Below are positions 1 to 7,175 of a DNA stretch of 13,041 nucleotides, in pieces (the stretch's first letter is position 1; the number at the start of each line of letters is the position of its first letter). The translations under genes were made by a program, and so were the position numbers. Source of the DNA: CAYSBE01 sp964429245 (GTDB lineage Bacteria > Bacteroidota > Bacteroidia > UKL13-3); contig CAYSBE010000073.1 in the NCBI GenBank assembly GCA_964429245.1, positions 1 to 13,041 of the forward strand, read 5' to 3'. The notes under the pieces are model-generated. The model searched no databases, was not told the DNA's origin, and saw only the letters and a program-made list of their open reading frames with translations.

Positions 1-1793
1 TCAAGTCCGTATGCATCTCCATCTTCTACAATATAACTCACACGTTCAAGTTCAGGTTTGTTGCGGTTTTCAAATGTGTTATCGTATTTTTTGTCGCGGT
101 TGATATTGGTAAGTTGGGTGAACTTTTTGTAATAGGTTTCCACACTAACCATGCCATGCAATCCGATATCGTATTCCACACCTCCGATGGCATGCCAGGC
201 AGTTTGCATGCGATAGGTTACAGGTTCACCGTTAAATGTGGTGGAAAGGTCGTTTTCAGGGCTGCTCAAAAAACCATAAAACAAGTTTACCACATCTTGA
301 TCAGAAACAGCACTCATCAAGTTTTGGGAGTACATTCCTATAGAACCTACAAAACGCATATTGTCTCTTGCATTCCACTTCATGGCAAATCGTGGTTCCA
401 ATGAAATATCACCAATGGATGCATAATATTGAACACGTAAACCCGGATCAAAAACAAACCTGCCTGCTACTTTTTTGTACTTTACAAATCCGTTTAACTC
501 GGTTGAGTTTTCGTCCTGACTTAGCTTTAAGCCGTAGGCGTTGTAATATTCAAATGCGGTGTTAAATCCATTGATTTCAAACCCGTATTTAATATCATCT
601 TTGCCAATAATATTGGTGAAATTCAAACCGATATTAAAGCCACCAATACCACTGCTTCTTGGTAGTCCGTCATTTTCAATTTGCTCCATCTTGTAATTGG
701 AGTAATTCACTGTTCCATTAATAAGTGTTGAACCTTCCGGAATCAAGAAAAAGCTGGTTCCAAAACCATATGAATTCCAGTTATATTTTGTTTGCGGATA
801 ATTTACTTTGTCACTGAAATTGAATCCAAATAGGTTGATTTTACTGCCGCCCGAACCAATTTTTGAAAATTTGGCATAGATATCATTAAATGAAAATGGC
901 AACCCATTGTTCTCATCATTGGGGTCAGCATACGGGTAAAGTGTTTGGGAAGTTTTGTCAAGGTAGGAAGTTTTATATGAAATCAAAAAGGAAGAACTTC
1001 CCCCATCTGAAAATTTGCTTAAAGGTCCTTCGAGTAAAAATTTAGAAGCAATGGTTGATACATTCACTTTACCTGAAACACGTTTTTTATTTCCCTCACG
1101 GGTAGATACATCAATGATAGAGCCAATACGGCCGCCATATTGTGCACCAAATCCACCAGCATACACATCAGCTGTACGTATAATATCAGCATCAAACACC
1201 GAAAACAACCCGATGGAATGAAAAGGATTGTAAATCGTCATGCCGTCAATCATCACTTTATTTTGTACAGGAGGTCCACCACGTAAATACAATTGTCCAC
1301 CTTGGTCTCCGCTAAAAACAGCACCGGGAATTACCTGAAGGTATTGTGCCAAATCGGGTTCGCCCCCAAAGCTTGGCAGTTGTTTTAAATCTTTATTAGT
1401 AATAGTAATATTGGAAACCTTGGCATCGTATTTCTTTTTGTCGCGTTCGCCCGTTATTTCAACTTCTTCAAGTTGCTGAGAAATGCGGGTCATGTAAATA
1501 TTCTGTTTTACAATCTGATTTTCTTTTAAGTTGATGGTAATTTTAAGAGAGTCGTATCCCAAAGCATAACAACGCAATACATACGTGCCTGTTTTTAATT
1601 TCGTAAGTGCATAAAATCCGTTGACATCCGTTGCCATACCAATTTTAGTGCCCTCAAGGTATACAGGAGTGTAAATGATGGGTTCTCCACTTTCCTTATC
1701 GTATACAAATCCCCTAATCTCCCCGTTGTTTTGAGCCCAAAGCATGCCGCCTTGAAGCAATATAAATATGAGTGTAAAATATTTTTTTAGCAT
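1..1793 (-). CDS. TonB-dependent outer-membrane receptor, partial (N-terminal 597 codons)
   Basis: Outer-membrane beta-barrel receptor that would import a ligand using TonB energy; the ligand is unknown. Read on the minus strand from ATG at 1793-1791, the frame stays open to the left edge, so the C-terminal barrel is missing. Residues 1-21 (MLKKYFTLIFILLQGGMLWA, then Q) are a Sec signal peptide. Residues about 24-103 form a carboxypeptidase-regulatory-like beta-sandwich (IRGFVYD, then DVNGFYAL). The plug follows at about 120-232, with QVIPGAVFSGDQGG, LYLRGGPP, MIDGMTIYNP and GGFGAQYGGRIGSIIDVSTR. The remainder shows alternating aromatic and polar strands typical of a barrel. No SusC-type start is seen and no SusD partner is in view. 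It is divergent from the polysaccharide operon, so a functional link is not established. Family assignment is very secure; the substrate is not. Confidence 0.93.
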   Translation of the reverse strand, partial: MLKKYFTLIFILLQGGMLWAQNNGEIRGFVYDKESGEPIIYTPVYLEGTKIGMATDVNGFYALTKLKTGTYVLRCYALGYDSLKITINLKENQIVKQNIYMTRISQQLEEVEITGERDKKKYDAKVSNITITNKDLKQLPSFGGEPDLAQYLQVIPGAVFSGDQGGQLYLRGGPPVQNKVMIDGMTIYNPFHSIGLFSVFDADIIRTADVYAGGFGAQYGGRIGSIIDVSTREGNKKRVSGKVNVSTIASKFLLEGPLSKFSDGGSSSFLISYKTSYLDKTSQTLYPYADPNDENNGLPFSFNDIYAKFSKIGSGGSKINLFGFNFSDKVNYPQTKYNWNSYGFGTSFFLIPEGSTLINGTVNYSNYKMEQIENDGLPRSSGIGGFNIGLNFTNIIGKDDIKYGFEINGFNTAFEYYNAYGLKLSQDENSTELNGFVKYKKVAGRFVFDPGLRVQYYASIGDISLEPRFAMKWNARDNMRFVGSIGMYSQNLMSAVSDQDVVNLFYGFLSSPENDLSTTFNGEPVTYRMQTAWHAIGGVEYDIGLHGMVSVETYYKKFTQLTNINRDKKYDNTFENRNKPELERVSYIVEDGDAYGL

Positions 1794-1812
1794 GAGCGGG
1801 GGCGAATATAGC

Positions 1813-1845
1813 ATTTCTGAATATACATCGGTTGATGTCAGAAAT
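1813..1845. repeat. Imperfect inverted repeat in the divergent intergenic region
   Basis: Outer arms ATTTCTG (1813-1819) and CAGAAAT (1839-1845) and inner arms ACATC (1825-1829) and GATGT (1834-1838) are exact reverse complements around a GGTT loop. Five unpaired bases (1820-1824) lie on the left side only. It lies 20-52 bases upstream of the receptor ATG, so it could be an operator or a stem-loop in the receptor leader. Its right arm overlaps a weak minus-strand -7-like string (TATTTCTG, one mismatch to TAnnTTTG) that lacks a good upstream element. There is no U-tract, so it does not look like a terminator. Confidence 0.45.
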
Positions 1846-1893
1846 ATCTTACTGAAGTATGTACTATACCATGCAAACGGGCGTTTAGTTAAG

Positions 1894-1923
1894 TTGCACA
1901 GCAGGGAATAAATGTTATTTTTG
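1894..1923 (+). promoter_or_regulatory. Bacteroidota-type promoter for the polysaccharide operon
   Basis: TTG at 1894-1896, a 19-base spacer, and TATTTTTG at 1916-1923 match the Bacteroidota primary sigma-factor promoter pattern (-33 TTG or TTTG, -7 TAnnTTTG, spacing about 19-21). Transcription would start around 1928-1932, leaving a leader of roughly 25 bases before the TTG start codon at 1955. This is the only convincing promoter seen for the ten plus-strand genes; no terminator is apparent between them. The match is to the known consensus, and the start site is inferred. Confidence 0.65.
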
Positions 1924-1954
1924 CCTGAATCATTACAACCTAAATTCTAAACAA

Positions 1955-4513
1955 TTGAATTATATATTTGATAATAAGAGACTTGGCATTTTAGTGCTGA
2001 TGATTTCTTTAGTATTTAGCTTCGCATTGCTGCCATATTCTAGTGCGCAAGCCCAACAAACACCAAGTCAGCAAAGTGCCATCACCATGCAAAATTTGTC
2101 TACAGTAAATGTAGATCAATTGACAGATGATCAAATTATTAGATTTTGGCGGGAGGGACGTTCCAAAGGATTAACCAAAGCCCAGCTCGAAGCTATGGCA
2201 AGGGAAAGGAATATGCCTGAACAAGAATTGCAAAAGCTAATGACTCGAATAGATAAAATTGAGGATAAGGCCCTTGAAAGCAACAAGTCTCAGGATAAAC
2301 AAAAGAGCGATAAAAAGGAAGAGAAAGGTAAATCTGATAAAGATAAAACGCCTTTAAATGAAGATGAGCAAGAACTTGAATCAAATATTAAACGGGAAAA
2401 AGAACTTGAAGCAGCTTTTGCCATGCTATCTCCAAAAGTATTCGGAGCAGATGTGTTTCAAAACAAGAACATCACTTTTGAACCCTCGCTCAATATTCCA
2501 ACTCCGGCCAATTATGTATTAGGTGCGGGGGATGAATTGAGTGTTGATATATACGGATATTCAGAAGCCAGCTACGATGTAATCGTTTCATCAGATGGCA
2601 ACTTACGTATACCCGGTATTGGACTGGTAAAAGTTGGCGGAACCACCATTGAGCAAGCCAAGGCAAAAATTACAAGCAAACTCAGACAAGTATACAGCAC
2701 CATTGCAAGCGGTCAAACCAAAGTAAATGTTTCGGTAACTACCATTCGCAGTATTAAGGTAACCATTATGGGTGAAGTAACTGTACCCGGAACGTATATG
2801 CTTCCTTCCCTAGCAACCGTACTCAATGCTTTGCACTCATGTGGCGGCCCCAATGAAAATGGTTCGTTAAGAAATATTTCTATCATCAGAGGGGGAAAAA
2901 CCATTGCAACAGTTGATGTGTATGATTATTTGATTAAAGGAAAAAGTACGGCACATGTTACTTTACAAGACCAGGATATCATTAAAATTAATGCGTATCA
3001 AAACAGGGTTGAAATGAAAGGACAGGTAAAAAGGCCTGCTTTGTATGAGGTAAGTGGCAAAGAAACATTAAAGGATGTAATTGAATTTGCAGGCGGATTT
3101 ACCAACAAAGCTTACGCTGCCAAGATTAAGGTACAACGAAATACAGCTACACAAATGAGTGTGGCAGACGTGTCGGAGGAATTGTACTCCATGTTTTTGC
3201 CTCTCAATGGAGATGTTTATATGGTTGGTGAATTGCTAACCAGATTTGAAAACAGGGTAATTATTGAAGGAGCAGTATTCAGGCCGGGAGAATATGCAAT
3301 GGAAAGCGGTCTCACCATGAAACGATTAGTTGAAAAGTGTGATGGATTGAGAGAAGATGCGTTTTTATCGCGAGCCATCATATATCGATTAAAAGACGAT
3401 AATTCCTTGGAAGTATTGTCATTTGATGCGGGGAAGCTAATGAAAAACGAAGTTGCTGATATTGTATTGAAAAGAGAAGACAAAGTAATAATTGCATCAA
3501 AACTCGAAATGCGCGAAGAATATAAAATTCGCATTGAGGGAGAAGTTATGGTTCCGGGTGAGTATGAGTTTGGGGAGAATATGAAGTTGGAGGATTTGAT
3601 TATTGCCGCAGGAGGAATGAAAGAGTCAGCATCTTACAAAAGAATTCAAGTTGGCAGGCGAGTTGATACAGCAGACAGAACCTCTGCCATCACCAATATT
3701 GCACAGGTATTTTCAGTAGATATTGAAAAAGATTTAAAGGAAAATCCATCTGCTGCATCCTTTGTACTTCGTCCGTTTGATATTGTAACGGTATACCAAA
3801 ATCCGGGCTATATCAAGCAAAGTACCGTAAAACTTTATGGGCAGGTTATGTTTCCGGGAGAGTTTGTTATTCTCAAGAACAAAGAACGCATATCTGATAT
3901 CATTAAGCGTTCGGGAGGCCTTACCAATGAGGCTTTTCCGGAGGGTGCCATATTGGTTCGATACAGGTTAAATAACTTAAATCAACAGCTAATCAATGCC
4001 AATAAACTAAGGGCGCTAAAAAAAGTAGTAGATACAGAAGATTCAAAAGAACTTACGAAAGAAGAAGAGTTTAAGCGGAACTTTGATCTTGTGGCAATAG
4101 ACCTGGCTAAAATCATGAAAAATCCGGGAGGAAAAGAAGACGTTATTGTTACAGACCGAGATGTAATCAATATCCCCAAAATACAGCAAACGGTATTGGT
4201 AAGCGGTGAAGTATTATTTCCGGTAAAGACAGTTTATGAAAAGGGGTTGTCATTCAGGGAATGCATTTCTAATTCAGGTGGGTATACTACACAGGCAATT
4301 ACCCGCAAGGCATACATTGTCTATGCAAACGGGTCGGCCAAGTCAACTAAGAACTTTTTATTTTTCCATTTTAGGCCAAAAATTAAACCCGGCTGCGAAA
4401 TTATAGTGCCACCAAAAGAGAAAAAAGAAGGTTTATCTACAGTTGAAACAGTTTCAATTATTACAAGTATGACAACACTTTTGGTTATCATTACGTCTAC
4501 GTTTTTAAAATAA
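1955..4513 (+). CDS. Wza-type polysaccharide export protein with about six SLBB domains
   Basis: Outer-membrane polysaccharide export (OPX) protein, predicted to carry the finished polymer out of the periplasm. The TTG start at 1955 gives an N-region with Lys8-Arg9, a hydrophobic core and a cleavage site near SSAQAQ (residues 29-34). The first ATG (2000) would remove the charged N-region, so TTG is preferred. No lipobox cysteine is present. Residues 45-105 are helical, 104-150 are rich in Lys, Glu and Asp, and the Poly_export domain is at about 183-268 (YVLGAGDELSVDIYG). Six SLBB-like units begin near 272 (IMGEVTVPGTY), 353, 437 (IEGAVFRPGEY), 527 (IEGEVMVPGEY), 627 (LYGQVMFPGEF) and 748. A hydrophobic segment at about 829-850 ends the protein and may be the membrane-spanning helix. 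At 852 residues it is far longer than E. coli Wza (about 380), but long multi-SLBB forms are common in Bacteroidota. First gene of the operon, 4 bases before the next. Confidence 0.92.
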   Translation: MNYIFDNKRLGILVLMISLVFSFALLPYSSAQAQQTPSQQSAITMQNLSTVNVDQLTDDQIIRFWREGRSKGLTKAQLEAMARERNMPEQELQKLMTRIDKIEDKALESNKSQDKQKSDKKEEKGKSDKDKTPLNEDEQELESNIKREKELEAAFAMLSPKVFGADVFQNKNITFEPSLNIPTPANYVLGAGDELSVDIYGYSEASYDVIVSSDGNLRIPGIGLVKVGGTTIEQAKAKITSKLRQVYSTIASGQTKVNVSVTTIRSIKVTIMGEVTVPGTYMLPSLATVLNALHSCGGPNENGSLRNISIIRGGKTIATVDVYDYLIKGKSTAHVTLQDQDIIKINAYQNRVEMKGQVKRPALYEVSGKETLKDVIEFAGGFTNKAYAAKIKVQRNTATQMSVADVSEELYSMFLPLNGDVYMVGELLTRFENRVIIEGAVFRPGEYAMESGLTMKRLVEKCDGLREDAFLSRAIIYRLKDDNSLEVLSFDAGKLMKNEVADIVLKREDKVIIASKLEMREEYKIRIEGEVMVPGEYEFGENMKLEDLIIAAGGMKESASYKRIQVGRRVDTADRTSAITNIAQVFSVDIEKDLKENPSAASFVLRPFDIVTVYQNPGYIKQSTVKLYGQVMFPGEFVILKNKERISDIIKRSGGLTNEAFPEGAILVRYRLNNLNQQLINANKLRALKKVVDTEDSKELTKEEEFKRNFDLVAIDLAKIMKNPGGKEDVIVTDRDVINIPKIQQTVLVSGEVLFPVKTVYEKGLSFRECISNSGGYTTQAITRKAYIVYANGSAKSTKNFLFFHFRPKIKPGCEIIVPPKEKKEGLSTVETVSIITSMTTLLVIITSTFLK

Positions 4514-4517
4514 TTTC

Positions 4518-4928
4518 ATGGATACGAATACATCAACATTTCAATTGGTGAATTTACCAAAGTTTCTTGATGAAAGAGGGAACCTGTCATTTATTGAAGC
4601 CAACAAGCAAGTTCCATTTGATATTGCCCGTTCATATTGGATATATGATGTGCCCGGAGGTGAAACACGAGGCGGGCACAGCTATTTTCAAAATGAAGAA
4701 ATGATAGTTGCCTTGTCAGGCAGTTTTGATGTGGTGATTGATGATGGGAAACTAACACATAAAATTTCACTTAACCGTTCCTATTTTGGATTATATATTC
4801 CCAAAGGCCTTTGGCGACATATGGAAAATTTTTCAACTAATGCGTTGGCACTTGTATTGGCATCTACCGAATATGATGAAACAGATTACGAACGCAATCA
4901 CGAACGATATATCAACAGCAAAGCATGA
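4518..4928 (+). CDS. FdtA/QdtA-like sugar 3,4-ketoisomerase (cupin), first of a tandem pair
   Basis: Single-domain cupin of 136 residues in the FdtA/QdtA/WxcM family, which interconverts 4-keto and 3-keto dTDP-6-deoxyhexose before 3-amination. Visible family features are DERGNL (18-23), VPFDIARSYWIYDVPGGETRG (split at about 32-52), SGSFDVVIDDG (67-77), GLYIP (91-95) and LASTEYDETDY (114-124). The family's usual His-x-His pair after RG is His54-Ser-Tyr56 here, so the second histidine is missing; His101 follows Trp99. It overlaps the next, related gene by 4 bases (ATGA), so the pair is probably translated together. Product stereochemistry (galacto for FdtA, gluco for QdtA) cannot be read from sequence by eye. 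The family is secure; catalytic competence alone is doubtful. Confidence 0.88.
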   Translation: MDTNTSTFQLVNLPKFLDERGNLSFIEANKQVPFDIARSYWIYDVPGGETRGGHSYFQNEEMIVALSGSFDVVIDDGKLTHKISLNRSYFGLYIPKGLWRHMENFSTNALALVLASTEYDETDYERNHERYINSKA

Positions 4929-5344
4929 ACAAGAAACCTTCTGTATATGATTGCTCTTTAGTTCAATTGCCTAAAATACATTTTAGGGCAGGCAATATCA
5001 CACCCGTGCATAGCAATAAAGAAATACCATTTGATATCAAACGTGTATTTTATTTATATGATATTCCAGGAGGAGAGTCAAGAGGTGCCCATGCACATTT
5101 TGAATGCCATCAGTTTTTAATTGCTGCAAGCGGGAGCTTCGAAGTATTATTAGATGATGGAAAGGTGAAAAGACAAGTGCAGCTCAACCAACCTTATATC
5201 GGCTTACACATTCCACCAATGATTTGGGCATCTGAAGTCAATTTTTCATCAGGTGCCATTTGTTTGGTGATGGCCTCTCATGGCTATAATGAATTAGATT
5301 ATATACGCGATTACAATACATTTTTGAAGGAGGTAAATTCATGA
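4925..5344 (+). CDS. FdtA/QdtA-like sugar 3,4-ketoisomerase (cupin), second of a tandem pair
   Basis: Paralogue of the preceding gene, 139 residues, same cupin family. It keeps the intact His56-Ala-His58 motif (GESRGAHAH) thought to be catalytic in FdtA, together with IPFDIKRVFYLYDIPGG (34-50), SGSFEVLLDDG (69-79), GLHIPPMIW (93-101) and a LDYIRDYNTF tail. The N-terminal D-x-RG-x-L element of FdtA and of its neighbour is altered to FRAGNI (20-25), and the histidine following the conserved Trp is absent. The likely role is conversion of dTDP-4-keto-6-deoxyglucose to the 3-keto isomer, alone or as a heteromer with its neighbour. It overlaps both neighbours by 4 bases (ATGA), which suggests translational coupling. 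Confidence 0.88.
   Translation: MNKKPSVYDCSLVQLPKIHFRAGNITPVHSNKEIPFDIKRVFYLYDIPGGESRGAHAHFECHQFLIAASGSFEVLLDDGKVKRQVQLNQPYIGLHIPPMIWASEVNFSSGAICLVMASHGYNELDYIRDYNTFLKEVNS
5327..5334 (+). promoter_or_regulatory. Strong Shine-Dalgarno sequence ahead of the acyltransferase gene
   Basis: AAGGAGGT lies 6 bases before the ATG at 5341, inside the Lys-Glu-Val codons ending the second ketoisomerase gene. It is a full match to the anti-Shine-Dalgarno, which is unusual in Bacteroidota, where most starts, including most in this window, lack one. It supports the chosen start. Part of the match could be a by-product of the overlapping coding sequence. Confidence 0.5.
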
Positions 5345-5883
5345 CCATTCATCCGCTGGCAGATGTGCAATCAACTCAGATTGGCGAAGGTACCCGTGTT
5401 TGGCAATACGCTATTGTATTGAAAGGTGCGGTTATCGGAAAAGATTGCAATATCAATTGTCATACCTTTATCGAAAACGATGTAGTTATCGGAAATCATT
5501 GCACCATCAAATCGGGAGTTTATGTGTGGGATGGTATAAAAATGGAAGATGATGTATTTGTTGGTCCAAATGTTACCTTCATCAATAACAATACACCCCG
5601 TTCGCAGCAATATCCCGAAAAGCATATTGGTGTAACAATTCGCAAAGGCGTATCAATTGGAGCAGCAAGCACCATCAAAGGCGATATTGAAATAGGAATG
5701 TTTGCGATGATTGGAGCAGGTAGTTTGCTTACCAAATCAGTGCCCGCGTTTCAGTTGTGGTATGGTCATCCTGCTTCACACAAGGGCTATGTAACTAGGC
5801 AAGGTAATATACTTAGCCTTAACCTGATGGATGAGAACGGTAAACAGTTTCACTTAGTAAATAATGAACCCTTAGAAAAATAA
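5341..5883 (+). CDS. Left-handed beta-helix sugar N-acyltransferase, FdtC/QdtC/WbpD-like
   Basis: Hexapeptide-repeat acyltransferase of 180 residues that would acetylate the 3-amino group of a nucleotide sugar using acetyl-CoA, in the cytoplasm. Hexapeptide turns run through residues 13-79 (IGEGTRVW, VIGKDCNI, VVIGNHCTI, VFVGPNVTF) and resume at 104-128 (VSIGAASTI, MIGAGSLL), with the coil extruding a loop at NNNTPRSQQYPEK (82-94). The WDGI and PRS-x-x-YP signatures resemble FdtC/QdtC, and WbpD/WlbB share the same fold. Its place directly after the ketoisomerase pair favours the FdtC/QdtC role (dTDP-Fuc3N or dTDP-Qui3N acetylation). It is the only acyltransferase in view, so it might also serve the diaminouronic acid branch. 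Overlaps the gene before by 4 bases. Confidence 0.87.
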   Translation: MTIHPLADVQSTQIGEGTRVWQYAIVLKGAVIGKDCNINCHTFIENDVVIGNHCTIKSGVYVWDGIKMEDDVFVGPNVTFINNNTPRSQQYPEKHIGVTIRKGVSIGAASTIKGDIEIGMFAMIGAGSLLTKSVPAFQLWYGHPASHKGYVTRQGNILSLNLMDENGKQFHLVNNEPLEK

Positions 5884-5888
5884 TATAC

Positions 5889-7175
5889 ATGTCTTCTGAA
5901 CACCTTACACATAAATACAGAATTGGAATCATCGGCCTTGGCTATGTGGGTCTGCCATTGGCCGTAGAATTTGGAAAAAAATTTCAAACCATCGGATTTG
6001 ACATCAACCAACAACGCATAGATGAATTAAGAAAAGGCGTAGATCGAACGCTTGAAGTAAACAATAAAGAGCTATTGGAAGCAGGCCTTTTAACATTCTC
6101 AGCACAAACTGAAGATTTGGCTGGTTGCAATTTTTTTATCGTTACGGTTCCTACTCCGGTTGATCGCTTTAATCATCCCGACCTTACTCCTTTGAAAAAA
6201 GCGAGTGAAACAGTTGGTAGGGTTCTTAAGAAAAATGATATTGTGGTGTATGAATCAACTGTATATCCGGGTGCTACAGAGGATGAGTGTATTCCGGTTC
6301 TGGAAAAAATTTCGGGATTATTATTTAACAAAGATTTTTTTGCAGGTTACTCACCCGAGCGCATAAATCCGGGAGATAAAGAGCATACCGTTTCCAAAAT
6401 ACTAAAAGTTACATCAGGCTCAACACCACAAATTGCTGATGAAGTAGATGCCATTTATCGAAGTGTAATTACAGCAGGTACGCACAAAGCCCCTTCTATA
6501 AAAGTAGCCGAAGCTGCAAAAGTGATTGAGAATGCACAGCGAGACATCAATATTGCATTTGTAAACGAACTCTCAAAAATTTTTAACCTGCTTGGAATCG
6601 ATACTTCATCCGTTTTGGAAGCCGCAGGCACAAAATGGAATTTTTTAAAATTTAAACCAGGATTGGTTGGCGGACACTGCATTGGTGTAGATCCTTATTA
6701 CCTAGCACAAAAAGCACAAGAAGCAGGTTATCACCCCGAAATTATCTTGGCGGGTAGAAGACTAAACGACAGCATGGGGAAATATGTGGCAGATGAGGCT
6801 GTAAAACTTATTGTGAAAAAAGAACTGAGCGTAAAAGGTGCCAATGTGCTTGTGATGGGAATCACCTTCAAAGAAAACTGTCCCGATGTGCGCAATACCA
6901 AAGTAGTAGATATCATTGATGAACTTAAAACATATAATGTAAATATCACCATCCTTGATCCTTGGGCAGATAAACACAGTGTGGTTGAAGAATATGGATA
7001 TTCGATAATTAATGAGCTTAGCGAATCGACAGTGAAAAAATTTGAATGTGTGATTCTTGCTGTGGCTCATAAAGAATTTCAGCAAATAGATATCAAACAA
7101 ATTTCGGTGCCTAATGCTGTTGTAGTAGATGTAAAAGGCATATTACCAATTAACCAAGTAGATTTTAGGTTGTAA
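5889..7175 (+). CDS. UDP-N-acetylhexosamine 6-dehydrogenase (TviB/WbpO-like)
   Basis: Nucleotide sugar dehydrogenase of 428 residues, a full-length member of the UDP-Glc/GDP-Man dehydrogenase superfamily that oxidises C6 twice with NAD to give a uronic acid. The Rossmann motif GLGYVG is at 16-21; VPTPVD (87-92), ESTVYPGAT (122-130) and GYSPERINPGDKEH (153-166) follow; the central domain has AAKVIENAQRDINIA (209-223); the catalytic Cys264 sits in GGHCIGVDPYY; and the C-terminal domain carries MGITFKENCPDVRNTK (323-338). The whole pattern resembles TviB/WbpO more than Ugd or WbpA, so the substrate is probably UDP-GlcNAc or UDP-GalNAc. A TviC/WbpP-like epimerase in the same operon supports this. 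Its TAA shares one base with the next ATG (TAATG). Family very secure; exact hexosamine inferred. Confidence 0.93.
   Translation: MSSEHLTHKYRIGIIGLGYVGLPLAVEFGKKFQTIGFDINQQRIDELRKGVDRTLEVNNKELLEAGLLTFSAQTEDLAGCNFFIVTVPTPVDRFNHPDLTPLKKASETVGRVLKKNDIVVYESTVYPGATEDECIPVLEKISGLLFNKDFFAGYSPERINPGDKEHTVSKILKVTSGSTPQIADEVDAIYRSVITAGTHKAPSIKVAEAAKVIENAQRDINIAFVNELSKIFNLLGIDTSSVLEAAGTKWNFLKFKPGLVGGHCIGVDPYYLAQKAQEAGYHPEIILAGRRLNDSMGKYVADEAVKLIVKKELSVKGANVLVMGITFKENCPDVRNTKVVDIIDELKTYNVNITILDPWADKHSVVEEYGYSIINELSESTVKKFECVILAVAHKEFQQIDIKQISVPNAVVVDVKGILPINQVDFRL

Noticed and set aside
114..404. 96-codon plus-strand open frame near the left end (with others at 368-565 and 1015-1221)
   Set aside because: All lie antisense to the TonB-dependent receptor, whose minus-strand frame is continuous and has recognisable domains; the plus-strand products resemble nothing.
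1839..1846. Minus-strand promoter for the receptor (TATTTCTG as -7 element)
   Set aside because: One mismatch to TAnnTTTG and no TTG or TTTG at the expected 19-21 base distance; the TTTG further upstream is about 27 bases away.
2264..2400. A-rich stretch considered as a repeat or insertion
   Set aside because: It encodes the Lys/Glu/Asp-rich linker of the SLBB protein in frame; no exact tandem repeat unit is seen.
3217..3534. 105-codon minus-strand open frame
   Set aside because: Antisense shadow of the SLBB export protein.
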